From contig NC_133297.1 of assembly GCF_005239225.2 (NCBI RefSeq), forward strand, positions 21,117,882-21,181,881: DNA of 64,000 nucleotides, in the 5' to 3' direction. A program made the position numbers and the translations under genes. Source of the stretch: Populus alba (taxonomy: Eukaryota; Streptophyta; Magnoliopsida; Malpighiales; Salicaceae). The notes beneath the pieces were generated by a model, which ran no database searches, was not told where the DNA came from, and was given only the letters and a program-made list of their open reading frames with translations. Of the stretch, positions 11,401 through 21,042 are shown piece by piece; the first letter of the stretch is position 1, and every line of letters begins with the position of its first letter.

Positions 11401-11857
11401 CGAGTTCAGTACGGAGGACCAGGTGTTCCTGAAGGTAGCCCCATGGAAGAACATGTTACGGTTTGGATTAAAAGGGAAGTTAACTCCCCGCTTCATCGGA
11501 CCCTTCAAAATCTTACAACGAGTAGGACCAGTAGCCTACAAGGTGGATTTGCCCCCACAGCTAGCCAAGGTTCATGATGTGTTCCATGTCTCCTTGTTAA
11601 GGAAGGCTGACGTGGACCCCGCCCGAGTTCTACCCCAGGTTCCAATAGAAGTCAAGGAAGAGTTAACACTGGAATTGAGGCCCATAAGGATACTAGATCA
11701 AGAAGTGAAGGAATTACGGAGTAAAAAGATCCCCATCGTCAGAATTTTATGGCGAAATGCTCAAGTAGAAGAGGAAACTTGGGAGATGGAGGCTGAGATG
11801 AGGAAAAAGTATCCCAATTTATTTGGACTACCAGGGATGGAATGTAAAACTTCTTAA
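8451..11857 (+). pseudogene. Tekay-1 pol: protease, RT, RNase H, integrase, chromodomain
   Basis: The protease shows [10 protein letters not shown] with DPG at 8492-8500 in place of the active-site DSG. RT carries [23 protein letters not shown] and FIDD at 9494-9505. RNase H starts near 9930 ([10 protein letters not shown]) and is cut by a stop at 10115-10117; its end (DHKSLKYL ... DALSR) follows. Integrase has the H-H-C-C finger near 10590-10710 and the D-D-E residues at 10795, 10976 and 11084. A second stop is at 11279-11281 (EEIGD then stop, where Tekay-2 has arginine). The final frame ends with the chromodomain (RPIRILDQEVKELR ... WRNAQVEEETWE), which in this clade targets integration to marked chromatin. 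Confidence 0.92.
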
Positions 11858-11879
11858 ATTTCGAGGACGAAATTCATAT

Positions 11880-11893
11880 TTAGGAGGGGAGAA
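11880..11893 (+). promoter_or_regulatory. Polypurine tract of Tekay-1
   Basis: TTAGGAGGGGAGAA ends directly before the 3' LTR and would prime plus-strand DNA synthesis. The mirror-image tract is at 62424-62437 in Tekay-2. Confidence 0.9.
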
Positions 11894-11908
11894 TGTAAAC
11901 ACCCAAAA

Positions 11909-11945
<37 letters not shown>

Positions 11946-14007
11946 TATTTAGAGAGAGAGAGAGATGATGATGAATGCAGTTTTCGCTGCTGATGCAAAA
12001 ATCGGCAGCGACGCAGTCTTCACTGCCGATGCAGAAATCGGTAGTGATGCAGTATTCGCTGCCGATTTTGGATTCGCCAGCGACGCAGCCCTCACTATCG
12101 ATACAGAAATCAGCAACGACACAGTTTTTCGCTGCCCATTTCTTGATCGGCAGCGACGCAGTTTCTGCTACCGATTTCTGGATCGGCAGCGACGCCGTTT
12201 TCGCTGCCGAAGCAGAAATCGGCAGCGATGCAGTTTTCGCTGCCGATTTCTCAATCAACAGTGACGCAGAGCTGAGAGGGAGGGGTAAAACTGGTTTTTA
12301 GATAAACCAAATAAGGATAAGAACACACCTAAACCAACCCCCCAACAACCCATTTCATTTGATGGGTAGTATAAATACAAAGAGGGGAGAGAGAATGATC
12401 CATCTTTTTCCCAAACCAGTAGTTGCATGCCCTTCTTCCCTTCCCCTTTCACAACAGAAACATGAATCAAACCAGTAGAGATTGCCTTGTGAACTTGTGA
12501 GGGAGAGATAAGACCTTGAGAGAGGAGTGGGTAGCTGCATAGAGGAGAGGAAAACGAGAGCTGGAAAACGTGAGAGGAAGAAGAAGGAGGAGAACCAGCA
12601 GCTGAAGAGAAAAGAATAGTGTCAAACCTTCCTCAAACTTAGTTAAATTCAGAAGGTATGGGTCATGAAACTCCCTTTCCTCTTCTCCTTAAAATCAGAA
12701 ACAAAAATGAAGAAGAAAAACCCTAAGAAAAATTGATCTAAGACTTAAGCCAGCTATGAAGGAAACTGAAATTAACTAAGAGAACTAGCAAACAGAAGTG
12801 AAATAAAATCAATTTCAAAACATCTAACAAATCATGGTAGAGGGCTGGCTTTAGCTATGGGGTAGGCCAGCATGCATGTGTGTGTGTGTTCTGCTGAAAT
12901 TTAATGTGTTCTGCTGTGATGATTGTTGCTGAAATCAATGTGTTTTGCTGTGATGTTGTTGCTGAAATTTAATGTTTTCTACTGTGATGTTGCTGCTGGA
13001 ATTAATGTGTTCTGCTGTGATGATTGTTGCTGAAATTTAATGTGTTCTGCTGTGATGTTGCTGCTGGAATTAATGTGTTCTGCTGTGATGATTGTTGCTG
13101 AAATTAATGTGTTTTATTGTGATGTTGTTGCTGAAATTTAATGTGTTCTGTTGTGATGTTATTGTTGGAATTTTGTTGAAGAACTATGTGCTGAAATTGA
13201 TGGTTTCGATTTGTGTGTTGTGCAGCGAAACTCTGTTTCGCTGCCGAAACCGAGCCTCCTGCAGCGAATCGATATTCGCTGCCGATTTGTGTGTTGCGCA
13301 GCGAAATTCTGTTTCGCTGCCACAACTGAACCTCCTGAAGCGAATTGATATTCGCTGCCGAATTGTGTATTGTGCAGCGAAATTCTGTTTCGCTGCCGCG
13401 ACTGAACCTCCTGCAGCGAATTAATATTCGCTGCCGAATTGTGTGTTATGCACCGTAATTTTGTTTCGTTGCCGAAACTGAACTTCCTGTAGCGAATTGA
13501 TATTCGCTGCCGAGTTGTGCGTTGTGCAGCGAAACTGTGGCACCAACAGCGATGCAGTTTTCGCTGCCGAACGGGATGCTGGCAGCGAAATAGTTGTCGC
13601 TGCCGAACTGGCAGCCCGCAGCGAACCAGTTCTCGCTGCCGATTGCTACAATAAGCCTCCTAGGCAGGAATGACTTAAATGCTAGTAACAATTTCATGAT
13701 ATGATGGTGTAAAATATGGAACACTTGAATGTGAACATATGAACTCTTGAAATAAGTGTGATGATGAATATGATTCAAAAGTAAAATAAATACAATTGTG
13801 CTGATTTGTGACCATTGATGTCTTAGGTGGTGCGGTCGGGATTGGACCATCATCAAGACAGGAACGACCCACAAGTGGAGCAGGTAGGTGACTTGCACCT
13901 TTCTTTTTCTTACGTTGAATCTTGAAATATTTTAACTTGAGTACTATCATATTGTTAGAACCGATATTAGATTGTTGAATGCTTAAATGTTGATTAAAGA
14001 TTGATTA

Positions 14008-14288
14008 GCTTCGGCTAATGGCATCCGAATGGATGGCTGGGACAAAAGAGTGATTAGCTTCGGCTAATGGCATCCAAACGGATGGCCGGGACAAAGAATG
14101 ATTAGCTTTGGCTAATGGCGTCCGAATGGATGGCCGGGATGAAGGAATGATTAGCTTCGGCTAATGGCATCCAAACGGATGGTCGGGACAAAGAATGATT
14201 AGCTTTGGCTAATGGATGGCCGGGATGAAGGACTGATTAGCTTCGGCTAATGGCATCCAAACAGATGGATGGCCGGGATAAAAGAGTG
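14008..14288 (+). repeat. LTR block D: six 48-bp units with a TTCG hairpin
   Basis: Units start GATTAGCTTCGGCTAATGG and end with GGCCGGGACAAAG-like text; lengths are about 48, 48, 49, 48, 38 and 53 bp. Each begins with ATTAGC-TTCG-GCTAAT, a perfect 6-bp stem around TTCG. About six units in the opposite orientation are in the Tekay-2 LTR (49060-49340). Only one unit is left in the solo LTR (about 39825), and none next to block C in the Tekay-1 5' LTR. Confidence 0.85.
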
Positions 14289-14580
14289 ACTTCGCTGCCG
14301 ATGCAGAAATCAGCAGCGACGCAGTTTTCGTTGCCGATTCTGGATCGGCAGCGACACAGTATTCGCTGCCGATACAAAAATCAGCAGCGACCCAGTTTTC
14401 GTTGCCGATACAGAAATCGGCAGCGACGATCTAGATTCCGCTGCCGATTCTGGATCGGCAGCGACGCAGTCTTCGCTGCCGATACAGAAATCGCAGCGAC
14501 ATAGTTTTCGCTGCCGATTCCTTGATCGGCACCAATGCAGTTTCTGCTGCCGATTTTTGGGATCGGCAGCAACGCAGCTT
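14289..14580. repeat. LTR hairpin-repeat block C, Tekay-1 3' LTR
   Basis: Alternating CGCTGCCGAT and ATCGGCAGCGA arms, the same design as block A but in the downstream part of the LTR. Spacers read ACAGAA, TCTGG or TTCCTTG. The corresponding blocks are about 6090-6215 (short), 39868-40160 and 48750-49040 (minus LTR). Confidence 0.82.
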
Positions 14581-15176
14581 TCGCCATGGAATCCGGATGG
14601 ATGGCTGGGACAAATGAATGGCTAGTTTTGGCGAATGGCATCCGAAAACTTGAGTATCTAAATGTACTACTAGTTGTTATAGCAAATACATGAAGAAATT
14701 ATAATTGTTAATGCTTTATTTAATTGCCAAACCGTTAGTTACCATTATTATTATTATTAAGTATTTGCATTCTCTTAAATGTTTGTACTGCTGCAGGGAC
14801 TTCACACCAACGAGATACACGGGTCAAGGAATTATGTAGATGTATTTTAAATCACAATGTATTTTGTATGGATCAATGTACTGAATGTATAACTTTTATT
14901 AGATCCTTTTTGTTTAAAATTGTGATGACTATTAGTAGGATAAGACTACAAACTCATGTCTATGTATATATTTTTAATATGAACTTCAAATCAAGCAACC
15001 TTAATATTACGTGTTTGTGTAAGTTTCACTTTGAAATGAAATGTTGATTGTATGGATTGTATTTTGATGATGTGAGGATTTAGATTCATTGATTGCCGGC
15101 ACCAAGTGGATTGAATGCATATAAAAAAAATAAAAAAATTTACTGTGTTTTGGGCTTGGAAAGTCGGGTTGTTACA

Positions 15177-15181
15177 TGAAG
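15177..15181. repeat. Target-site duplication of Tekay-1, right copy (TGAAG)
   Basis: Exact copy of 3833-3837. The LINE endonuclease frame resumes immediately to the right. Confidence 0.95.
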
Positions 15182-15334
15182 TCTCAGCCGATGTAGGCTG
15201 GCTACCATAGAAGGAATCAATTTAGTTTCAAGTAATCCATAAATATTCATATGGAATTTCTTCATGAGGCCAACCACCTCATGTTGCTTCAGGGGATTAT
15301 TGAGTCCCCTGAAATTCCAACTGTATATTATCAT
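15182..15334 (-). pseudogene. LINE-1 ORF2 start: endonuclease N-terminus
   Basis: The minus-strand ATG at 15334 gives MIIYSWNFRGLNNPLKQHEV and, further on, LLETKL. WN-RG and ETK (catalytic glutamate) are the first blocks of the plant L1 endonuclease. The frame runs into the Tekay-1 insertion, and the domain resumes at 3837. Confidence 0.85.
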
Positions 15335-16416
15335 AGAGATGCAGGAGAAGGGTTGTCCCTTCTACTACCAGTATTGGTCCTCTTGCTATTATGCTTCCTA
15401 GTGGTCCTGACCAGATTCCCCAACAATGGTGGGTCTGAAGGCCGAGAGGCCAATATACCTTCTTCCAATTGGGGGTCCTCAAGCTAGAAGAAACAACTGT
15501 TAATTCGGCAACAACACATTCAGGGGTAACAACATCTGCACATACAGTAGGAATAACTTTTGTGCATTCAGAAGCAACAACACCTCCTGTACTAATCAAA
15601 TGGTAAGCTGTATTTGCACATACTGGGATAGCAAGATTAAGACAGGGCGCTTTACCAGAATCATCTTCCCTATGAGTCATTATCTTCTCCTTGGGGGGGC
15701 TAGAAGCATGTTTATTGAATTTGCACCTAGGCACCATTGTGATCCATCCATCATTAGGAGCAACACTGGGACCAACTAGCTGAAAAGCCACATCAGGAGA
15801 TGGCAATGTAGCTACTGAAGGAACCTTAACTGATTGATTATGTTATTGCTCTTCCAAGGAAGTGGTATGTTCATGGTGTGCTGGATATAAGGACCCAGTC
15901 TACTAAAGACCCCCCCTTTGTTGGTGTGATTAACCTGAGAGAAACCTCCCTTGGTGGTACTAGATGTAGCTTTGGAGCATAGGAGCCTAGTATGGCCAAG
16001 AGCATTGTAAAAATTTCAGAATTTTGGTAGAGACTCATGATTACCTTTTGTTGAAGCACCGAGTCAGAGGGTAAGGACACTGTTATAGAGTGTGGAGTGT
16101 CTTCACGAAGATCCAGCTCAACAAGAACTCTTGCATAAGACAAGCAAGAGAGAATGGAGGTCATGTGATCACACTGGATGGGTTTGCCTAGAACACTAAC
16201 AATCTTGGACAGACAGATAGAAGACCAACAACAAAGGGGAAGGTTTGGAAATCTTACCCAGACAGGAGCCCTCATCATCTCCTCACTGGAAAAGTAAAAA
16301 AAACTTGTCATCTGCTTGAGAATGAGAGGTTTACCATAGACAAGGTAAAGCCCACCACGAAGAACATCAAGTTTCTCATCTAGAAAAGAAAGCCTTTTTA
16401 GCAGAACAAATGTCAT
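15335..16416 (-). pseudogene. LINE-1 ORF1 (DUF4283-like RNA-binding protein), degraded
   Basis: The minus frame 16416-15871 contains PVWVRFPNLPLCCWS, LGKPIQCDHMT and ARVLVELDL, characteristic of the DUF4283 region of plant LINE ORF1 and related gag-like proteins. A zinc-knuckle remnant (ALGHTRLLC, first cysteines lost) follows near 15960-16000. The frame at 15806-15297 covers the C-terminal linker and overlaps the ORF2 start. ORF1 binds LINE RNA. The 5' end of the LINE lies about 25 bases beyond this frame, so ORF1 may be 5'-truncated. Confidence 0.72.
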
Positions 16417-16441
16417 TTTTCAGAACAATAATACTTTGAAA

Positions 16442-16822
16442 TGTAAAGACCCTGGTTGTCCTATAATTTCTTGATTTATTGGAGAACATAAAATTGAAAG
16501 AGCTTTACTTGATCTTGGAGCTAGTGTGAATTTGCTTCCATATTTAGTCTTTTAAAGTCTCAATCTAGGTGAGTTAAAACCAACTTCTGTAACTCTTTTA
16601 TTTGATGATAAATCTGTAAAAGTGCCTAGAGGAATAGTTAAAGATGTGTTAGTACAAGTTGATAAATTCATTTATCCTATGGATTTTATTGTCTTGGATA
16701 CACAACCTGTTGAAGCAAGTAATTTAATTCCTGTTATTTTAGGACGTCTGTTTCTTGCAACTTCTAATGCATTGATTAATTGTAGGAATGGACTGATGAA
16801 GTTATCATTTGGAAACATGTAC
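16442..16822 (+). pseudogene. Athila-1 protease, degraded
   Basis: The frame from 16442 reads KDPGCPIIS, stop, FIGEHKIERALLDLGASVNL (D-x-G active-site region, DLGAS), then PRGIVKDVLVQVDKF and ILGRLFLATSNALIN. This is the Athila/Tat-type retropepsin that matures gag-pol. An in-frame stop near 16472 and a stop near 16552 break it. The sequence then jumps at about 16822 straight to the end of RT, so the central RT region, including the catalytic Y-x-D-D box, is deleted. Confidence 0.8.
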
Positions 16823-17656
16823 TTGGTCACATTGTTTCATCGAAAGCAATTGAGGTTGACAAATCTAAAATCGAGTTAATTACTAACTTGCCTACACCAA
16901 AATCTATTAAAGATGTTAGATCATTTTTAGGACATGCTGGTTTTTACAGAAGGTTCATCAAAGATTTTATTGTAATATCTAAACCATTATGTAACCTTTT
17001 AACAAAGAAAAATGTTTTTGAATGGACTAAACAATGTGAAAAAGCCTTTGTTAAACTTAAAAGCTTGCTTACTTTTGCTCTTGTCATTCAACCTTCTGAT
17101 TGGTCATTACCTTTTGAAATAATGTGTGACGCTAGTGATTATGTCGTAGGAGCTATCTTGGGACAGAAAAGATAAGAAACCTTATGTGATTTACTTTACA
17201 AGTAAAACTTTAAATAATGCTCAAATGAATTATACTATCACTAAAAAAGAATTACCTGCAACAGTATTTACATGTTACAACTTCAGATCTTATCTTGTTA
17301 GCTCACCTGTTGTCGTTTTTAGTGATCATGCAGCTTTGAAATATCTTCTTTCAAAAAAGGATTCTAAGGCTAGATTGGTACAATGGATTTTGTTATTTCA
17401 TGAATTTGATATCACAATCAAAGACAAGAAAGGCACCGAAAATATTGTCGCAGATCATTTGTCAAGATTGACAACAGATTCCAGATTTGACATCACACCA
17501 ATCGATGACTACTTTCCTAATAAATCTTTATTTTCTATCTCTACAATGCCTTGGTTTGCTAATATTGTTAATTTTCTTGTTTCAAGACATTTGCCAGCTC
17601 ATTGGAGTACCCAGGACAAAAGAAAGTTCTTGAACAAAGTAAAGAACTTTTATTGA
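16823..17656 (+). pseudogene. Athila-1 RT C-terminus and RNase H
   Basis: The frame begins GHIVSSKAIEVDKSKIE and KSIKDVRSFLGHAGFYRRFI (thumb of RT), then MCDASDYVVGAILGQ (RNase H aspartate). After a shift at about 17175 it continues IYFTSKTLNNAQMNYT, KELPATVF, DHAALKYLL and ADHLSRL. The frame ends at a TGA at 17654-17656 in a position (NFY-stop-DDPYLF) where related elements have tryptophan. Confidence 0.88.
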
Positions 17657-17975
17657 GATGACCCTTATTTATTCAAATATTATCCTGATCAAATATTTCA
17701 AAGATGTATTCCTGACAATGAGGTAAGTAGTGTCATTAAATTTTGTCATTCTAAGGCATGTGGGGGTCATTTCTCATCAAGAAAGACAACTGAAAAAATC
17801 TTACAAAGTGGATTTTACTGGCCCATCATGTTCAAGGACTCAAATGAATTCTACAAGACTTGTGAAAATTGTCAAAAGTTGGGATCTATTTCAAAACGTC
17901 ACATGATGCCTTTAAATCCTATTCTTGTCATTGAGATCTTTGACTGTTGGGGTATAGATTTCATGGGTCCATTTC

Positions 17976-17994
17976 CTCCATCATTTGGTTTCTT
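17976..17994. repeat. 19-bp target-site duplication of the second retroposon, left copy
   Basis: CTCCATCATTTGGTTTCTT here is repeated exactly at 21024-21042. A long, perfect duplication next to an oligo-T run is the signature of LINE-machinery insertion on the minus strand. Confidence 0.93.
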
Positions 17995-20900
17995 TTTTTG
18001 ATCAAATGTAAGAATTGTATAAATCAAAAAATAGTAAGACAAGCTTGCTGAACTAGCTGGGAACTAGCAGTACATATATACATATATATCTAGGCAAAGG
18101 GAACAGACTCCCTTGAACAAACCATAACAAGACAAGCTCGCGGAACAGAAAGTAAAGGGAACAGACTCCCTTGATCAAATCAAAGGGAACAGGCTCCCTT
18201 ATACAAGCAACAAAGCCATATAGCAATAAAACATTCATTAAAACTAACCAGCAAACAAAGAGCATCTACTTAGGAACCCAATAACTCGCCTTCCAACCCA
18301 GCAAATGGGCAGCAAGACCAAGTAGAACCTCTAACATGATCCAACCAGTAGCTCAAACTGGCCATCCTTAAAAGCAATCCAGCTGCTTAGCACAACAACA
18401 AGCAAGGGGACCATACCTTTGGGGAGAGAACCTCACCTAAATGGATCCCGAAACCATCCATATATCACTAGTAGCCCAAGCATGTAGGGAGAGAGCCTCA
18501 CCTAACCTGTTGGGGTTCAAAGCAGCTATCAATAGAGGCCAGCTGAATGAGAGCCCAAACTAGCAGATAAAGTTAGAGATCCAAAAGAAAACCCAACATC
18601 CAAATTCCAATCCAGCAGACGAGCCTAGGAGTAAGGGAAGCAACAAAATGGGGTTGCAATGGCAGGTATACACTCCAACCAACATACAAGGATACCAGTG
18701 AAGTCGACCCTTAACCACAACCACGTATGAACCAGCAACAAAGTGCCCAGCAAGAGGAGGACAACAACGCCACACCTATCCCGACAAGCAGCAGGAGACC
18801 TACGACAATGTCCTATATAGAAATGGTTTCCAGTAATCTAGTGCAGCGATTGTGCATCCAATGACCGGGGGAGATCAAAGGATTAGGGAGAGAGCCTAAC
18901 GCTAATTGATCCCCACTACAGGCAGACAACAGCAGGACCTACACATCTGCTCTAGTTTCCATCAACAAGATGAGATCAAGTAATTAGGGAGAGAGCCTCA
19001 CCTTGACTGATCCCCATTGGTAGACCAAGAAGCAGCAGCCTGGAGTCCTAAAAACCGGCAACATTAGAGAGACAATTTCCTTCCAACCCATCAGATTGGC
19101 AACAATCACAGGCTACAATCAGCAATTGCAACCCAATGCAAGCAATGAGAAAACATCCGCACATCATCCCCAGCTGACCATCCCCAAACTGTTGATATCC
19201 ATAGCAACGATCGAGAGAGGCTAGTCGAATCAGACTTGCAGTAGAACTAAAGAGAAATAAGAGGCATAGTGTGCGGATAAGGGAAGAGAACCTTACCTAG
19301 ACAAATCCCAAACAATGCCCTACAACAGGCAAAGAAAACCTTTGCAACAAACCAGTAGCACCCAACAACCCAACCAGCAAACTCAGGTCTGCTAACCAGC
19401 ACTCAGCACCCTGGCAAACCATATCATATCAAGAACAGAGTCCAGCAACAAGCTATAAGGAGCAGCACCCAATTCCAGCCAGCTTCTAGAAGCACAACAT
19501 ACCAAGCTGCATATAGCAGCAACAAGCATACTAACCTACATAACAAGGAAAACAACAACCAACATTCCCAATAACAGGGGAATATTGAGGGGAAGAGAAA
19601 CTCATGGCATTAGGCCAGGAGTAACAGGTCGAAGAAGGATCACAACTCTAGCAAACCAGAATTCTAGCCAGCTTCAAGAAGCAAAGCATATCAAGCAAGG
19701 ACAAAGTCTACCAACTGCCCATGCAATCGAAGAGAACATCAGGCTGCATATAGCAGCAATCCAGCTATATGCATCTATATAAAGCCAGAAAGTGGAAGAG
19801 ACTACAGCCAAGTTGACCAAGTAGATGGGGAGAGAACCTCTCCAAAAAAGAACTACATAGCAGGCATAGGGATCCATCATGTAGCGGGACTCCACACATA
19901 TCCAAAGTCTCACCCACTACTGTACATGAGCAGAGCAGCCATAGCTTCAGCAATTCAAACCAACCAGATGGGCATCAACCAGAGACTATAATGGCAAGCA
20001 AAGTAGACTATACCGAAATCAATCAGTAGGAACAAAGGATGAAAAAACCAAACAGCAGCTTACCAACATCCCAATATAGTGCTCACAGGTCCACTAAGCA
20101 TATCCCATGTCTCGGAAGACAAGCATCAGAGCAGTGACAAATAGCAGCATGCAAATAGATAACAAACCAGAAATTGGACACGAGGATCTAGTACAAGAAA
20201 ACTCCATGCAATAAAACATAGATATAGCAACTGCAAAAGATCATCCACTCCAGCAACCCAAACAATAGAAGGGGAACCAGAGACAAAACAAAGGGAACAG
20301 TAACAGCAACCAAAAGATCAACAACCAGCCAAGCATCACGATAGCGTCAACATACAAACTACATGAGGGGAAGAGCCTCATGGTGGTCAGAGGGCATAGA
20401 GCCTTTTGATATAGCATCAGAGAGGGATAAAACTAAGGAAACGGGGTAAGAGATGCCCAACCCCGTCGCCTTGCATCATCAGAAAAGCCCAAATAAATAA
20501 ACCAAGAATCGAAGCTACAATGCTAGTCCAGTACCCTAAGGCAAAGGGGAGAGAAGTAGATAGACCTTGAACACCAGCAATAAAGTTGAAAACCCAACTG
20601 ATTGTATCTATAGTGACAGAGGAGATCACGGAAGCGACATTAGAAAAGAACTCTTCACCGCCAAAGGAGTCAACACTGGACTCATCAGGATCGGCAGCCA
20701 CTAGAGATGATGGGGACACTGGATATGAAGAATCTAAACACTCTGAAGCTAGGGTAGGAGGAGGTGATACCAAGATTGTACCTAAGAAATTTAGTTTAAA
20801 GCGAGACCCCTCATGAACAGACTCTTTATGGTTGTGTCAATTGAATCGAATAGAGGAGAGACTCATAGTGCTTTCTATAGGTGGCCACGTAAGTGGTCAA

Positions 20901-21023
20901 TGAAGAAAAAGGCTGCAATCGGGAACTCTAGAGCTACAACGTACCATCAAGAGGAGAAAATTTCAAAATGAAAGAGAACATCTCTCTCTAGTTTCTCTCT
21001 CTAGCTATATTTGACTGAGAGCT
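17995..21023 (-). mobile_element. Retroposon-2: 3.0-kb LINE-type insertion without an RT gene
   Basis: It is flanked by 19-bp duplications, and its minus-strand 3' end carries TTACATTTGATC and an oligo-A tail, as in LINE-1. No reverse transcriptase or endonuclease frame is visible in 3 kb. The interior is rich in CAGCA/CAACA words and repeats a motif like GGGAGAGAGCCTCACCT, often followed by GATCCC, at about 18421, 18488, 18890, 18987, 19277, 19595, 19829 and 20365. A 118-codon minus frame near the 5' end (20417-20773) is annotated separately. I infer a non-autonomous element mobilised by a LINE that shares its 3' end. Confidence 0.8.
20417..20773 (-). CDS. Unrecognised 118-codon frame near 5' end of retroposon-2
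   Basis: The frame begins MVSPPPTLASECLDSS. Its first half is acidic and serine-rich (ADPDESSVDSFGGEEFF); the second half is hydrophobic with two likely membrane segments (WVFNFIAGVQGLS and WTSIVASILGLFIWAFLMM). I do not recognise a family. It may be a fragment of a host transcript carried by the retroposon, an accessory frame of the element, or chance. Its position about 250 bp from the 5' end, and its composition unlike the rest of the insert, argue weakly for a real origin as coding sequence. Confidence 0.3.
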   Translation of the reverse strand: MVSPPPTLASECLDSSYPVSPSSLVAADPDESSVDSFGGEEFFSNVASVISSVTIDTISWVFNFIAGVQGLSTSLPFALGYWTSIVASILGLFIWAFLMMQGDGVGHLLPRFLSFIPL

Positions 21024-21042
21024 CTCCATCATTTGGTTTCTT
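21024..21042. repeat. 19-bp target-site duplication of the second retroposon, right copy
   Basis: Exact copy of 17976-17994; the Athila-1 integrase frame resumes directly after it. Confidence 0.93.

Larger units (their letters stand above)
3838..15176 (+). mobile_element. Tekay-1: complete Ty3/gypsy chromovirus (Tekay/Del-type)
   Basis: The element has 5' LTR 3838-6842, primer site 6845-6856, gag-pol 6913-11857, polypurine tract 11880-11893 and 3' LTR 11894-15176, flanked by TGAAG duplications. Domain order is gag, protease, RT, RNase H, integrase, chromodomain, which defines a chromovirus. The long LTRs (3.0 and 3.3 kb) and the C-terminal chromodomain in the integrase reading frame fit the Tekay clade. 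LTR termini are TGTAAACACCC and GGGTTGTTACA, a near-perfect 11-bp inverted pair. Coding damage (frameshift near 7452, stops at 10115 and 11279, protease DPG) shows it is no longer autonomous. Confidence 0.93.
11894..15176 (+). repeat. Tekay-1 3' LTR (3283 bp)
   Basis: The termini are the same as in the 5' LTR. It contains an AC microsatellite (about 11927-11944), block A (about 11968-12260), TATA (12370-12377), the TG minisatellite, block B (about 13225-13640, four units), block D (14008-14288, six 48-bp units) and block C (14289-14580). Differences from the 5' LTR include many substitutions and gains or losses of repeat units, so the insertion is old compared with the element at 49486. Confidence 0.93.
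251..16440 (-). mobile_element. LINE-1: L1-type non-LTR retrotransposon, split by Tekay-1
   Basis: On the minus strand the order is ORF1 (DUF4283-like, 16416 down to 15335), ORF2 endonuclease N-terminus (15334-15177), the inserted Tekay-1 element (15176-3838), the rest of the endonuclease (3837 to about 3240), reverse transcriptase (about 2920-1330), a zinc-binding C-terminal domain (1109-606), and a 3' end with an oligo-A tail (oligo-T at 251-259 on the plus strand). The 3' end TTACATTTGA followed by A's is shared with the second retroposon at 17995. The target duplication is not clear: left and right Athila flanks are only loosely similar, so a small target deletion is possible. Confidence 0.8.

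Noticed and set aside
1..16440. Clear target duplication for LINE-1
   Set aside because: The flanks (GAAAAATATAGCC on the left, GAAATGTAAAGACC on the right) are similar but not equal, and the Athila coding text does not overlap there, so a duplication is not claimed.
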